Part shown: in pieces, positions 1 through 6,334 of the stretch
Layout: every line of letters starts with the position of its first letter
How positions within the stretch are numbered: the first letter of the stretch is position 1
NCBI GenBank assembly: GCA_003476885.1
Contig: DMUR01000105.1
Span: 7,653 to 26,717 of the forward strand
Reading direction: 5' to 3'
DNA from: Chloroflexota bacterium
GTDB taxonomy: Bacteria; Chloroflexota; Limnocylindria; Limnocylindrales; Limnocylindraceae
DNA length: 19,065 bases
The notes under the pieces: generated by a model
What the model was told of the DNA's origin: nothing
The model's database searches: none
What the model saw: only the letters and a program-made list of their open reading frames with translations
Translations under genes and position numbers: made by a program

Positions 1-533
1 ACCGCGGCCACAACAGGTTCAGCCTCTGGTGCTGCCGCTTCTACAGCAGGTGCGACCGGCTCTTCAGCGGCGACCGCAGCCTCTACTTTTGCTGATGGAG
101 CTTCGGAAACAGCTACCTCTTCGGCAGCGGCCTCAACGACCGGCTCTACGACGGGCTCAACGTAGACAGGGTTGAGGATCTCGCCAACCTCCGCGCGCTT
201 TTCGCGGAGCGATGACTGCTTGCCGACGCGATCGCGAAGGAAGTAGAGCTGCGCACGATGCGATACTCCGTGGCGAACGATCTCAATCTTCTCAATGCGA
301 GGGCTGTGCACCTTGAAGGTTCGTTCGACCCCTACGCCCGAAGCGATGCGTCGAACGGTGATCGTGAGTCCAAGTCCGCCGCCGCGAAGGCGCATGACCG
401 TCCCCTCAAACACCTGGATGCGCTCTCGATTCCCCTCGACCACCTTCGCCAACACCTTGACGGTGTCGCCGGTCTTGATCGGAGGCAGATCGCGCTTCAT
501 CTGCTCGTTCGTGATCGTTCGGATCAAATCCAT
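1..533 (-). CDS. rplS: Large ribosomal subunit protein L19, 3' end beyond window
   Basis: L19 lies at the 30S-50S interface of the ribosome. The ATG is at 533, with a GGAG ribosome-binding site just upstream. The first 120 residues are a complete L19: residues 43-50 (FEGTVMRL) and the near-invariant C-terminal block at 75-105 (HSPRIEKIEIVRHG, then RAQLYFLRDRVGK). From about residue 121 the protein continues as an Ala/Glu/Val/Pro-rich acidic tail with many Glu, almost no Lys or Arg and no predicted fold. The tail is still open at the window edge after 177 codons, whereas ordinary L19 is about 115-120 residues. The gene is last in the order rpsP-khpA-rimM-trmD-rplS, 75 bp after trmD, and seems to have its own promoter. 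Identity is certain from the core; the role of the tail is unknown. S16 upstream carries a similar tail. Confidence 0.97.
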   Translation of the reverse strand, partial: MDLIRTITNEQMKRDLPPIKTGDTVKVLAKVVEGNRERIQVFEGTVMRLRGGGLGLTITVRRIASGVGVERTFKVHSPRIEKIEIVRHGVSHRAQLYFLRDRVGKQSSLREKRAEVGEILNPVYVEPVVEPVVEAAAEEVAVSEAPSAKVEAAVAAEEPVAPAVEAAAPEAEPVVAA

Positions 534-551
534 GGGTTCTCCGTGTTGGCT

Positions 552-567
552 CAGCAGGATCCTGCTG
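552..567 (-). promoter_or_regulatory. Palindromic leader hairpin ahead of rplS
   Basis: A perfect 16-bp palindrome (CAGCAGGATCCTGCTG) lies 18 bp before the L19 start. In RNA it can form a 6-bp stem with a GAUC loop, just upstream of the GGAG site. Leader RNAs that regulate rplS are known in Firmicutes (the L19 leader class); I cannot show that this is a homologue. It could equally be a protein-binding dyad. Confidence 0.4.
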
Positions 568-579
568 GTGCGAAGCGGG

Positions 580-588
580 AGGATAGCA
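580..588 (-). promoter_or_regulatory. Candidate extended -10 promoter for rplS
   Basis: On the minus strand TGC followed by TATCCT forms an extended -10 element (TGn plus four of six consensus bases). It predicts +1 near 573 and a 40-nt leader holding the palindromic hairpin and the ribosome-binding site. No -35 box is obvious, which is tolerated with an extended -10. It would let L19 be made independently of trmD. Confidence 0.4.
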
Positions 589-592
589 CAGG

Positions 593-604
593 GGGGCGAA
601 CCCC
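593..604 (-). other. Small GC hairpin after the trmD stop
   Basis: The minus-strand RNA reads GGGG-UUCG-CCCC directly after the trmD stop codon. There is no U-run after it, so it is not a classical intrinsic terminator. It may stabilise the upstream 3' end or mark RNA processing between trmD and rplS. Confidence 0.3.
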
Positions 605-608
605 TCCG

Positions 609-1319
609 CTACTCGCCCTTCTTGGGCGGCGGTGCCCCTTCAAGGAGGTCGGGGCGGCGGGCAGCCGTCCGCTGGCGTGCCTGCTCACCCCTCCAAGCCG
701 CCACAGCAGCGTGATTACCCGAGAGGAGGATCTCAGGGACCGCCACCCCGCGGTATTCGGCTGGGCGCGTGTACTGCGGGTACTCAAGCATGTTCGTTGA
801 GAACGACTCTTCGGCGAGCGATGCGGCATCGATTGCACCTGGGACAAGGCGGAGGAGCGCGTCACAGAGGACGATGGCGGCAGGCTCGCCTCCGGAGAGG
901 ACAAAGTCGCCAATGCTCAGCTCAAGATCAACGTAGGCTCGCACGCGCTGGTCAACCCCTTCGTAGCGACCACAGAGAATGATCAGGTGGCCTGAATGTG
1001 CAAGGGAGCGCACGCGTGACTGCTGGAGCCGCTCCCCGCCAGCGTCCAAGAGAACTACCGTGCTCTCTTCGGTCCGCAGTGCTTCAATCGCGTCAACCAG
1101 CGGTTCGGGGCGCATCAGCATCCCAGCTCCGCCGCCGTACGGTTCGTCGTCTACCGCGCGATGCTTGCCGATCCCCCACTCGCGGAGGTCATGAACGCGT
1201 AGCGACGCGAGGCCACGTTCAAGGGCACGCGCAGGGATGCTTGCCGACAGGGCGGCGCGTACCGTCTCAGGGAATAGTGAGACCACATCAATGCGGAGGG
1301 CTGGTGTCTGTTCGCTCAT
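609..1319 (-). CDS. trmD: tRNA (guanine-37-N1)-methyltransferase TrmD
   Basis: TrmD methylates G37 next to the anticodon of tRNAs that read CNN-type codons, using S-adenosylmethionine in a trefoil-knot (SPOUT) fold, and prevents +1 frameshifting. The 236-residue length is normal. Diagnostic blocks are DDEPYGGGAGM at residues 57-67, LCGRYEGVD at 115-123 and SIGDFVLSGGE at 135-145, the last two being the knot that holds the methyl donor. LEYPQYTRP and VPEILLSGNH follow in the C-terminal half. The ATG at 1319 overlaps the rimM stop by four bases (ATGA), indicating coupling to rimM. The stop is followed by a short GC hairpin and then rplS. Confidence 0.98.
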   Translation of the reverse strand: MSEQTPALRIDVVSLFPETVRAALSASIPARALERGLASLRVHDLREWGIGKHRAVDDEPYGGGAGMLMRPEPLVDAIEALRTEESTVVLLDAGGERLQQSRVRSLAHSGHLIILCGRYEGVDQRVRAYVDLELSIGDFVLSGGEPAAIVLCDALLRLVPGAIDAASLAEESFSTNMLEYPQYTRPAEYRGVAVPEILLSGNHAAVAAWRGEQARQRTAARRPDLLEGAPPPKKGE

Positions 1320-1864
1320 GGCGTTCGCACCGGGTTTGCTGGGCGAGATTGCTTGACTCGCTTCGGCGCTCGTGGAGTGAGGTCTGAACCGGTGAGATCA
1401 GCAATGATCACGCCCTCGCGCGGTTTGAAACTAACGATGATTGAGGCAACGGCTGGTAGGTCAAGCTCCCCCCCATCTGGCGTGCGAAGGATATAGACCT
1501 CTGCCCCACCGGTTCGGTAGCAATCAATCACAGTTCCAATCACCGCACCCTCTCTGTCGCTCACCTGGACGCCGATCACCTCGTCCCAATACACGCGTCC
1601 AGGCTCACCGGGGTCTGCAGCGAGAGGGAGCGAGAGATAACTCCCAATAAGGATTTGTGCGGTGCCGCGATCTGGAATCTCAGCGAATCGTGCGAATGCG
1701 CCAGGCGAGGCGGGGTTCCACTCAGTGAGCGTAAGTTCTCGATCGCTCTCTTCAACACGAAGCTTTTTCCCCACGACAAAGCGCTCGTCAGGGTGATCGG
1801 TAAGGATCTCAAGGCGGAGTGTGCCGTCAAGCCCGCGCGTTCCACGAACCTGCGCAACGCGCAG
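1316..1864 (-). CDS. rimM: Ribosome maturation factor RimM, non-standard start
   Basis: RimM binds S19 and helps mature the 30S head. The clear part has the N-terminal beta-barrel, a WDEVIGVQV core and the PRC-barrel segment ending in LPAVASIIVSFKPREGVII. The first ATG, GTG or TTG in frame is the GTG at 1774, which gives only 152 residues and cuts into the barrel. The in-frame codons upstream encode LRVAQVRGTRGLDGTLRLE followed by ILTDHPDERFVVGKKL, which is recognisable RimM N-terminus (compare VGRI..HGLRGEV...TD.PERF). A CTG at 1864 places the start exactly where family members begin and gives 182 residues, close to the usual length. Other odd candidates are ACG at 1897 (after GGAGAG) and ATC at 1915, both inside khpA; the frame closes with TGA at 1924. 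A sequencing error in the first codon is the alternative. The 3' end overlaps trmD. Confidence 0.9.
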   Translation of the reverse strand: MRVAQVRGTRGLDGTLRLEILTDHPDERFVVGKKLRVEESDRELTLTEWNPASPGAFARFAEIPDRGTAQILIGSYLSLPLAADPGEPGRVYWDEVIGVQVSDREGAVIGTVIDCYRTGGAEVYILRTPDGGELDLPAVASIIVSFKPREGVIIADLTGSDLTPRAPKRVKQSRPANPVRTP

Positions 1865-1877
1865 ATCGCGAACGGCG

Positions 1878-2111
1878 TCAGCCGATTTCGAGGACGTAGT
1901 TCTCTCCGGTCCGATTGGAGATCACCTTGAGCAGGCTGCGCATTGCCTTGGCGATGCTGCCGTTTCGGCCAATGACGCGACCCATGTCGTCTTCATCGAC
2001 AATTAGGCGGAGGACAACGGCGTCGCCATCCTCTTCCACCTCAACGCTCACCCCATCAGGATTATCTGCAAGTGACTTCGCGACGTAGGCAACAAGCTCT
2101 GCTGCTGGCAC
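1878..2111 (-). CDS. khpA: KH-domain RNA-binding protein KhpA (YlqC family)
   Basis: KhpA is a single type II KH domain of about 76-80 residues that binds RNA and in Gram-positive bacteria partners KhpB/Jag to influence cell-division and envelope transcripts. This copy is 77 residues. The nucleic-acid-gripping GxxG loop is GRNG at 48-51, within VIGRNGSIAKAMRSLL, followed by a terminal strand ENYVLEIG. The start is a GTG at 2111 directly after the rpsP TAA with no gap. Its GAGGAGG ribosome-binding site lies inside the last codons of rpsP, so the two are co-expressed. The position between rpsP and rimM is the classic one for this family. Confidence 0.95.
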   Translation of the reverse strand: MPAAELVAYVAKSLADNPDGVSVEVEEDGDAVVLRLIVDEDDMGRVIGRNGSIAKAMRSLLKVISNRTGENYVLEIG

Positions 2112-2576
2112 TTACGCCTCCTCTGCTGGTGCTTCTGCTGCTGGAGTCGCATCTGCAACTGCATCCGCTGCCTCTTCAGTGGCGACCTCTGCCGCCGCTT
2201 CGGCCGCGAGCTCCGTTGGTGCTTCTGGCGCTGCTTCAACAACAACCGTTGGCTCTTCAACCACTGGTCGAGTCCCTGGGGCGGTATAGCCCTTCTCTGC
2301 GGCCTTTGGGCCTGTCTTTCCGCCAGCAGATGCTCCGCCAGCGCGTGCCTTGGCAATCAACTTGCCGACAACTTCAGATGGCTGCGCACCTTTTGAAATC
2401 CATGCATCCACCTTCGGTAGGTCAAGGACGAGCGTCATTGGCTCAGTGCGGGGGTTGTAGTGCCCGAGGGTTTCCAGCGAACGCCCATCGCGCGCGCGGC
2501 GCCGATCGGTCGCGACAACGCGATACGACGGCTGTCCTGTTGCCCCTACTCGTGTCAACCTGATTCGAACGCTCAT
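2112..2576 (-). CDS. rpsP: Small ribosomal subunit protein S16 with acidic C-terminal tail
   Basis: S16 is an early assembly protein of the 30S body. Residues 1-80 are standard, from MSVRIRLTRVG through YRVVATDRRRARDGR, LGHYNP and DAWISKGAQPSEVV. The protein is 154 residues, nearly twice the usual 80-90. Residues 81-105 form a Gly/Ala/Lys linker. From 107 to the end there are about 14 acidic residues and no Lys or Arg, mostly in Ala/Glu/Val/Pro. Long tails on S16 are known in some actinobacteria. The start is the ATG at 2576; a GGAGGA sits upstream, with another out-of-frame ATG in between, so spacing is slightly long. A hairpin and candidate -10 precede it. Confidence 0.97.
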   Translation of the reverse strand: MSVRIRLTRVGATGQPSYRVVATDRRRARDGRSLETLGHYNPRTEPMTLVLDLPKVDAWISKGAQPSEVVGKLIAKARAGGASAGGKTGPKAAEKGYTAPGTRPVVEEPTVVVEAAPEAPTELAAEAAAEVATEEAADAVADATPAAEAPAEEA

Positions 2577-2596
2577 CCGTGCATCTTCCTCCGTGG

Positions 2597-2614
2597 GCCT
2601 GGCGGTCGCCAGGC
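2597..2614 (-). promoter_or_regulatory. Leader hairpin just upstream of the rpsP ribosome-binding site
   Basis: A perfect 7-bp stem (GCCTGGC / GCCAGGC) with a 4-base GACC loop ends four bases before the GGAGGA site of rpsP. A second weaker GC hairpin can form at 2621-2636. This position suits control of ribosome access or mRNA stability. I do not recognise a known ribosomal-protein leader class. Confidence 0.4.
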
Positions 2615-2649
2615 GAGTAACCCCGAAGCGGTGGGGTGTGTGTCTGGGG

Positions 2650-2655
2650 ATAGTA
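2650..2655 (-). promoter_or_regulatory. Candidate -10 box for rpsP operon
   Basis: The 118-bp ffh-rpsP gap contains TACTAT on the minus strand, matching TATAAT at four of six positions. It predicts +1 near 2643 and a 67-nt leader carrying the hairpins. No convincing -35 box is present. Confidence 0.3.
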
Positions 2656-2694
2656 GCCGCTCAGGGTGACCTGCGCATCAGGGGCGCCGCGGCC

Positions 2695-4113
2695 CTACCG
2701 CCTCCCCCCCTTGCGACGGGCCTTCTTCGCCTTCCGATCCTCCTTCGGGCGGATATACCCGCCAGCATGCTTCCCTGGAAGCCCCCCACCCCCACCAGCG
2801 AGTCGCGCAGGGTCAATCCCCCCAGTTCTTCGGATCAGGAGCCGCATCTCATCCAAGCGCTTGACCAGACGGTTCACCTCTTCAATCGCTCGGCCGGCCC
2901 CTGCGGCGATGCGTCGACGTCGAGGGATGGAGAGTAGCGATGGGTTCTCGCGCTCGGTCGGCGTCATGGAGAGGATGATCGCTTCCGCCCGCTTCAGCTC
3001 TCCAGCCGCCACCGCCTCTTCGGCCTGGGCAGCTACACCCCCCATACCCGGAATCATCTTTACGATCTGTCCGATCGGGCCCATTGAGGACATCTGTCGC
3101 AACTGTTCGAGCAGATCGGAGAAGGTCATCTCGCCCTTCGGTGCGCCACTCCCACTCTTTGTCGCAACGGGTGCGCGTGGATCGCCGCCAGCATCGCGCA
3201 CGATCTCTGCAAGCGTTACGAGATCTCCCATCTCAAGGATGCGACCAGCGATGCGATCGGGATGGAAGCGCTCAAGGGCTTCAGGGCGCTCACCGGTCCC
3301 GAGATAAAGGACGGGGATGCCAGCACCTCCCGCAATCGAGAGTGCTGCGCCGCCACGAGCATCGCCATCGAGTTTCGCTAAGATGAGGCCGGTCGGATCC
3401 GCCGCCTCCTTGAACCCCTCAGCAACGCGAAGCGCCTGTTGTCCAGTGGCGGCGTCCAACACAAGGATGCGCTCGCGCGGGTTCACCGCTGCGCGCAAGT
3501 CAGCGAGCTCGCGCATCAACTCCTCGTCAAGTGTGGTCCGTCCCGACGAGTCAATGATGAGGAGGTCCCGTCCGAGTTTTTTCGCCGATTCCAGCGCACG
3601 GCGACCGATCTCTGCCACTGGGGTGCCGATCGGTTCGCGGTGGACAGGGACGCCGATTGCTGCACCCAGCAGCGCAAGCTGCTCAGCCGCTGCGGGCCTC
3701 CGTGGATCTGCCGCAACGAGAAGCGGGCGTCGCCCATCGCGAAGAAGTCGCAGTGCTAGTTTCGCGGCGGTTGTCGTCTTCCCTGCTCCTTGGAGTCCGA
3801 GGAGCAGGATGCTGGCCGTTCGCTCGCGCAGGTCAAGCTCTCGACCTGAGCCGCCAAGCGCCTCGGTAAGTGCCGCATGCACGATCGCAACTAAACGATC
3901 TCCACTCCCTATGCCGCCGACCACCTTTTCGTCGTGTGCGCGGGTGCGCATTGACGCAATGAGCGAATCAGTAACGGATAGCGCAACGTCCGCATCAATG
4001 AGCGCAGTACGGATCTCCGCGAGACCCGCCTCGAGATCAGCCTCACTGATGCGGCCCCTTCCGCCAAGCCGTTGCAGTGAAGCGCGGAGCCTGCTTCCAA
4101 GCGCATCGAACAT
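2695..4113 (-). CDS. ffh: Signal recognition particle protein Ffh (SRP54 GTPase)
   Basis: Ffh binds 4.5S RNA and signal sequences on nascent membrane proteins and docks with FtsY. The 472-residue protein has the N domain (1-90), the G domain with G1 GLQGAGKT at 106-113, ADPRRPAAAEQL near 136-146, and ATGQQA near 222. The methionine-rich M domain follows, including MIPGMGG and the RNA-binding PRRRRIAAGAG segment, with a basic end (KKARRKGGRR). Two usual motifs are changed: G3 is DSSGR (188-192) in place of DTAGR, and G4 is AKLD (246-249) in place of TKLD. I start at the ATG at 4113, which opens the N domain correctly; a further in-frame extension to 4491 would lie entirely antisense to the transporter. 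No ribosome-binding site precedes it, and a -10-like box six bases upstream suggests a leaderless mRNA. Confidence 0.97.
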   Translation of the reverse strand: MFDALGSRLRASLQRLGGRGRISEADLEAGLAEIRTALIDADVALSVTDSLIASMRTRAHDEKVVGGIGSGDRLVAIVHAALTEALGGSGRELDLRERTASILLLGLQGAGKTTTAAKLALRLLRDGRRPLLVAADPRRPAAAEQLALLGAAIGVPVHREPIGTPVAEIGRRALESAKKLGRDLLIIDSSGRTTLDEELMRELADLRAAVNPRERILVLDAATGQQALRVAEGFKEAADPTGLILAKLDGDARGGAALSIAGGAGIPVLYLGTGERPEALERFHPDRIAGRILEMGDLVTLAEIVRDAGGDPRAPVATKSGSGAPKGEMTFSDLLEQLRQMSSMGPIGQIVKMIPGMGGVAAQAEEAVAAGELKRAEAIILSMTPTERENPSLLSIPRRRRIAAGAGRAIEEVNRLVKRLDEMRLLIRRTGGIDPARLAGGGGGLPGKHAGGYIRPKEDRKAKKARRKGGRR

Positions 4114-4119
4114 ATGAGG

Positions 4120-4129
4120 AGTGTACGCT
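4120..4129. promoter_or_regulatory. Symmetric divergent promoter, leaderless, between ffh and the MFS gene
   Basis: The plus strand has TACGCT at 4124-4129 followed by six bases and then ATG at 4136. The minus strand has TACACT at 4125-4120 followed by six bases and then the ffh ATG at 4113. The two boxes share the TA step at 4124-4125, and the layout is mirror-symmetric about it. Counting the first T as -12, each +1 falls on the A of the ATG. Neither gene has a good Shine-Dalgarno sequence. No -35 boxes are clear. Confidence 0.45.
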
Positions 4130-4135
4130 GCGAGA

Positions 4136-5434
4136 ATGAAGAAGAGGGGTGTGGTCGTCGTGCAGCGTGCAGGGGTTAGCACCGCCGTTCGCCGTGATGT
4201 CCGCATCCTGATGGCGGCGCAATCCGCCTCCACGTTCGGGTCGTTCATCACGCGTGCAGCCCTTCCGCTGCTCGCAATCATCGGCCTGGGAATCTCTGCG
4301 GAAGAGGCGGCCATCATCGCAGGGGTGGACCTAATTGCAGCGACGCTGGCGAGCCAGATTGCCGGCGTCTGGATTGATCGCCTCCCCCGTCGACCAGTCA
4401 TGATTGCCGCGGATCTTCTTCGTGCGCTGCTCCTTGCGAGCATCCCGCTCGCTGCGTTCATGACCGGCGGCGTGTCTCTCCTCCATCTCATCCTGGTGAG
4501 TGCTGCAAGTGGGGCGTGCAGTACGGCCTTTGATATTGCCGAGCGAAGTTATCTTGCTGGACTTGTTCCCACGCCCGATTTGCGCTCCGTGCTCGCCAAG
4601 GTGCTCGGAATCCGAGGCGCCGCAGAGTTCTTCGGTTTTGGGGCCGCAGGTCTCCTGGTCGGCAGTATTGGAGGCCCAGCCGCCATTGGCGTGGATGCGC
4701 TCACATATGTTGCCTCCGCGCTTCTGTTGACCGCACTCCGCGTCAGAGAGCCGCGCCTGTCAAAGGCGACAACGCGCCAGAGCTTTCTGGTGGAGGCAGA
4801 AGAGGGCCTTCAACGCACGTGGGCAATCCCGATCTTGCGACCCCTGATCGCTTCAAGTGCAGCGATCGGGATCTATTTCGGTCTCTTCCGCTCGGCGTAC
4901 ATGATCTATGTCGTTCGAACGCTCGGTCTCAGCCCCGAAGCGGTCGGCTTTATCATCGCAAGCGGCGGGATCGCGTCATTCGCTGGCGGGCTGCTCACGG
5001 AACGAATCTCACTCGCCCTCGGCACGGGTCGTGCGATCAGCGTGAGTTTGGTGATCGTAGGGATCGGGCTTGCGCTCGTCCCTCTCGCACCTGGCGCTTC
5101 GCTTACCGGCATCGTGCTTCTTGTTGCACACCAGTTTCTCAGCGATGGCTTTGAAACCGTCTGGGAGGCGAACCAGGGTGCGATTCGCGGCCGTGTCCTC
5201 CCTGATGCACTGCAGGGACGCGCTAACGCTGCGTTCGAAGGGGTGAGCCTTCTCGGGAGACTGACGGGCATCGTTGCCGGCGGGTTGATCGGCGGCTCTG
5301 CCGCCGGAAGCGGTGCGGCGCTCTACCTCGGCGCTGCTGCCTCCATCGCCGCCGGTGTCGTGATTGGGCTCACCAAACTGGGACGCGTCCAAAAAATCAG
5401 CGAGCTCCCGCGCGCTCTAGACCGCGTCGCCTAA
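4136..5434 (+). CDS. Major facilitator superfamily transporter (DHA3-like)
   Basis: This is an integral membrane protein of about 432 residues with roughly twelve hydrophobic segments. After a short basic N-terminus, the first helix contains RILMAAQSASTFGSFITRAALPLLAI. It is followed by an MFS motif A (GVWIDRLPRRPVM) and the RALLLASIP helix typical of the proton-driven drug/macrolide efflux (DHA3, MFS_3) branch. The loop PDALQGRANAAFEGVSLLGRLTGI near the start of the last helices also fits that branch. The substrate cannot be told. It is one of only two plus-strand genes, inserted between ftsY and ffh. The ATG at 4136 is preferred because a -10 box sits six bases before it; GTG at 4121 or 4160 is possible. 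Its last 18 bp overlap the 3' end of ftsY tail to tail. Confidence 0.88.
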   Translation: MKKRGVVVVQRAGVSTAVRRDVRILMAAQSASTFGSFITRAALPLLAIIGLGISAEEAAIIAGVDLIAATLASQIAGVWIDRLPRRPVMIAADLLRALLLASIPLAAFMTGGVSLLHLILVSAASGACSTAFDIAERSYLAGLVPTPDLRSVLAKVLGIRGAAEFFGFGAAGLLVGSIGGPAAIGVDALTYVASALLLTALRVREPRLSKATTRQSFLVEAEEGLQRTWAIPILRPLIASSAAIGIYFGLFRSAYMIYVVRTLGLSPEAVGFIIASGGIASFAGGLLTERISLALGTGRAISVSLVIVGIGLALVPLAPGASLTGIVLLVAHQFLSDGFETVWEANQGAIRGRVLPDALQGRANAAFEGVSLLGRLTGIVAGGLIGGSAAGSGAALYLGAAASIAAGVVIGLTKLGRVQKISELPRALDRVA

Positions 5435-6334
5435 GAGCCCGTCCACAAAGGCGTCTGCATCAAACGGGAGGAGATCGCTCCCTCGCTCTCCCACACCCAC
5501 CCAGCGAACCGGAAGGCCGAGTTCGCGACGCACAGCCAACGCTACGCCACCACGCGCGCCAGCGTCTAACTTCGTGAGGATCACGCCATCTACTCCTGCT
5601 GCGCGATTGAAGCCGCTCGCCTGCGCGAGCCCGTTCTGTCCAGCCGTTGCGTCAATGACAAGGAGCACTTCAACGTCAGCGGTTGGTGCGAGCTTCTGAA
5701 TCACTCGGCGCATCTTGGTGAGCTCATCCATGAGGCCAGTCTTGGTTTGCATACGGCCTGCGGTATCAATGATCACCGGGTGCAGACCTTTCGCGCTCGC
5801 CTGGGTCAACGCATCGTGAATCGCAGCCGCAGGGTCACCGCCCGGCTTCCCTTCGGCAATCGGCACCCCCTCGCGAGCGGCAAGGAGACGCAACTGATCA
5901 ATTGCCGCTGCACGGAACGTATCCGCGGCGACAAGGATGGGCTGCAGTGACGCAGCCTTTGCACGTGCCGCGAGCTTTGCCGCTGACGTTGTCTTTCCAG
6001 CTCCATTCACGCCGACCAGGAGGATCACTTGCTCGCTGCTCGCTGTACTTGGTGCATCACTCGGCGACTCCTCGCGCATTAGGTCGAGAAGCGCCGTGCG
6101 CAACCGCTCACGACCCGTGCCACCCTGAACCTCACGCGCGGCGCTGATCAGCCCTGCTGCGACGCCCGTTCCAGCATCGCTTTGGATGAGGGCGCGCTCT
6201 AGTTCACTCCAATCCGGCTCGGGCGCGAGTGATCTGCGTAAGGCCTGCAAGATTCCACCGCCTGAAGGCGCGGCAGCGGCACTGATGCTCGCCTTCTCTT
6301 CGTTCGTGCTCTTTCGCCAGAAGGCGAGTTTCAA
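5417..6334 (-). CDS. ftsY: Signal recognition particle receptor FtsY
   Basis: FtsY is the membrane-associated GTPase that receives the SRP-ribosome complex. The protein is 305 residues: a short N-terminal region with little acidic A domain, an N domain, and an SRP GTPase with G1 GVNGAGKT at 108-115, ADTFRAAAIDQL near 137-148, G3 DTAGR at 190-194, DATAGQNG near 228-235 and G4 TKLD at 254-257. These are all standard, unlike those of Ffh. The start is a TTG at 6334 overlapping the smc stop by four bases (TTGA), so translation is probably coupled to smc. The 3' end overlaps the convergent transporter gene by 18 bp. The lack of an acidic domain suggests membrane contact through the short basic N-terminus (MKLAFWRK). 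Confidence 0.97.
   Translation of the reverse strand: MKLAFWRKSTNEEKASISAAAAPSGGGILQALRRSLAPEPDWSELERALIQSDAGTGVAAGLISAAREVQGGTGRERLRTALLDLMREESPSDAPSTASSEQVILLVGVNGAGKTTSAAKLAARAKAASLQPILVAADTFRAAAIDQLRLLAAREGVPIAEGKPGGDPAAAIHDALTQASAKGLHPVIIDTAGRMQTKTGLMDELTKMRRVIQKLAPTADVEVLLVIDATAGQNGLAQASGFNRAAGVDGVILTKLDAGARGGVALAVRRELGLPVRWVGVGERGSDLLPFDADAFVDGLLGDAV

Noticed and set aside
2112..2310. Repetitive-looking GCT/GCA/GAA-rich DNA as a tandem repeat or CRISPR-like array
   Set aside because: It is the coding sequence of the Ala/Glu tail of S16; there are no regular repeat units or spacers. The same holds for 1-160 in rplS.
4114..4491. In-frame N-terminal extension of ffh by 126 residues
   Set aside because: It is entirely antisense to the transporter gene, is not SRP54-like, and the family N domain begins at the ATG at 4113.
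5414..5438. GCTCT...AGAGC inverted repeat over the convergent ftsY and transporter stops as a terminator
   Set aside because: Only a 5-bp stem with a 15-base loop and no T-run; too weak to call.
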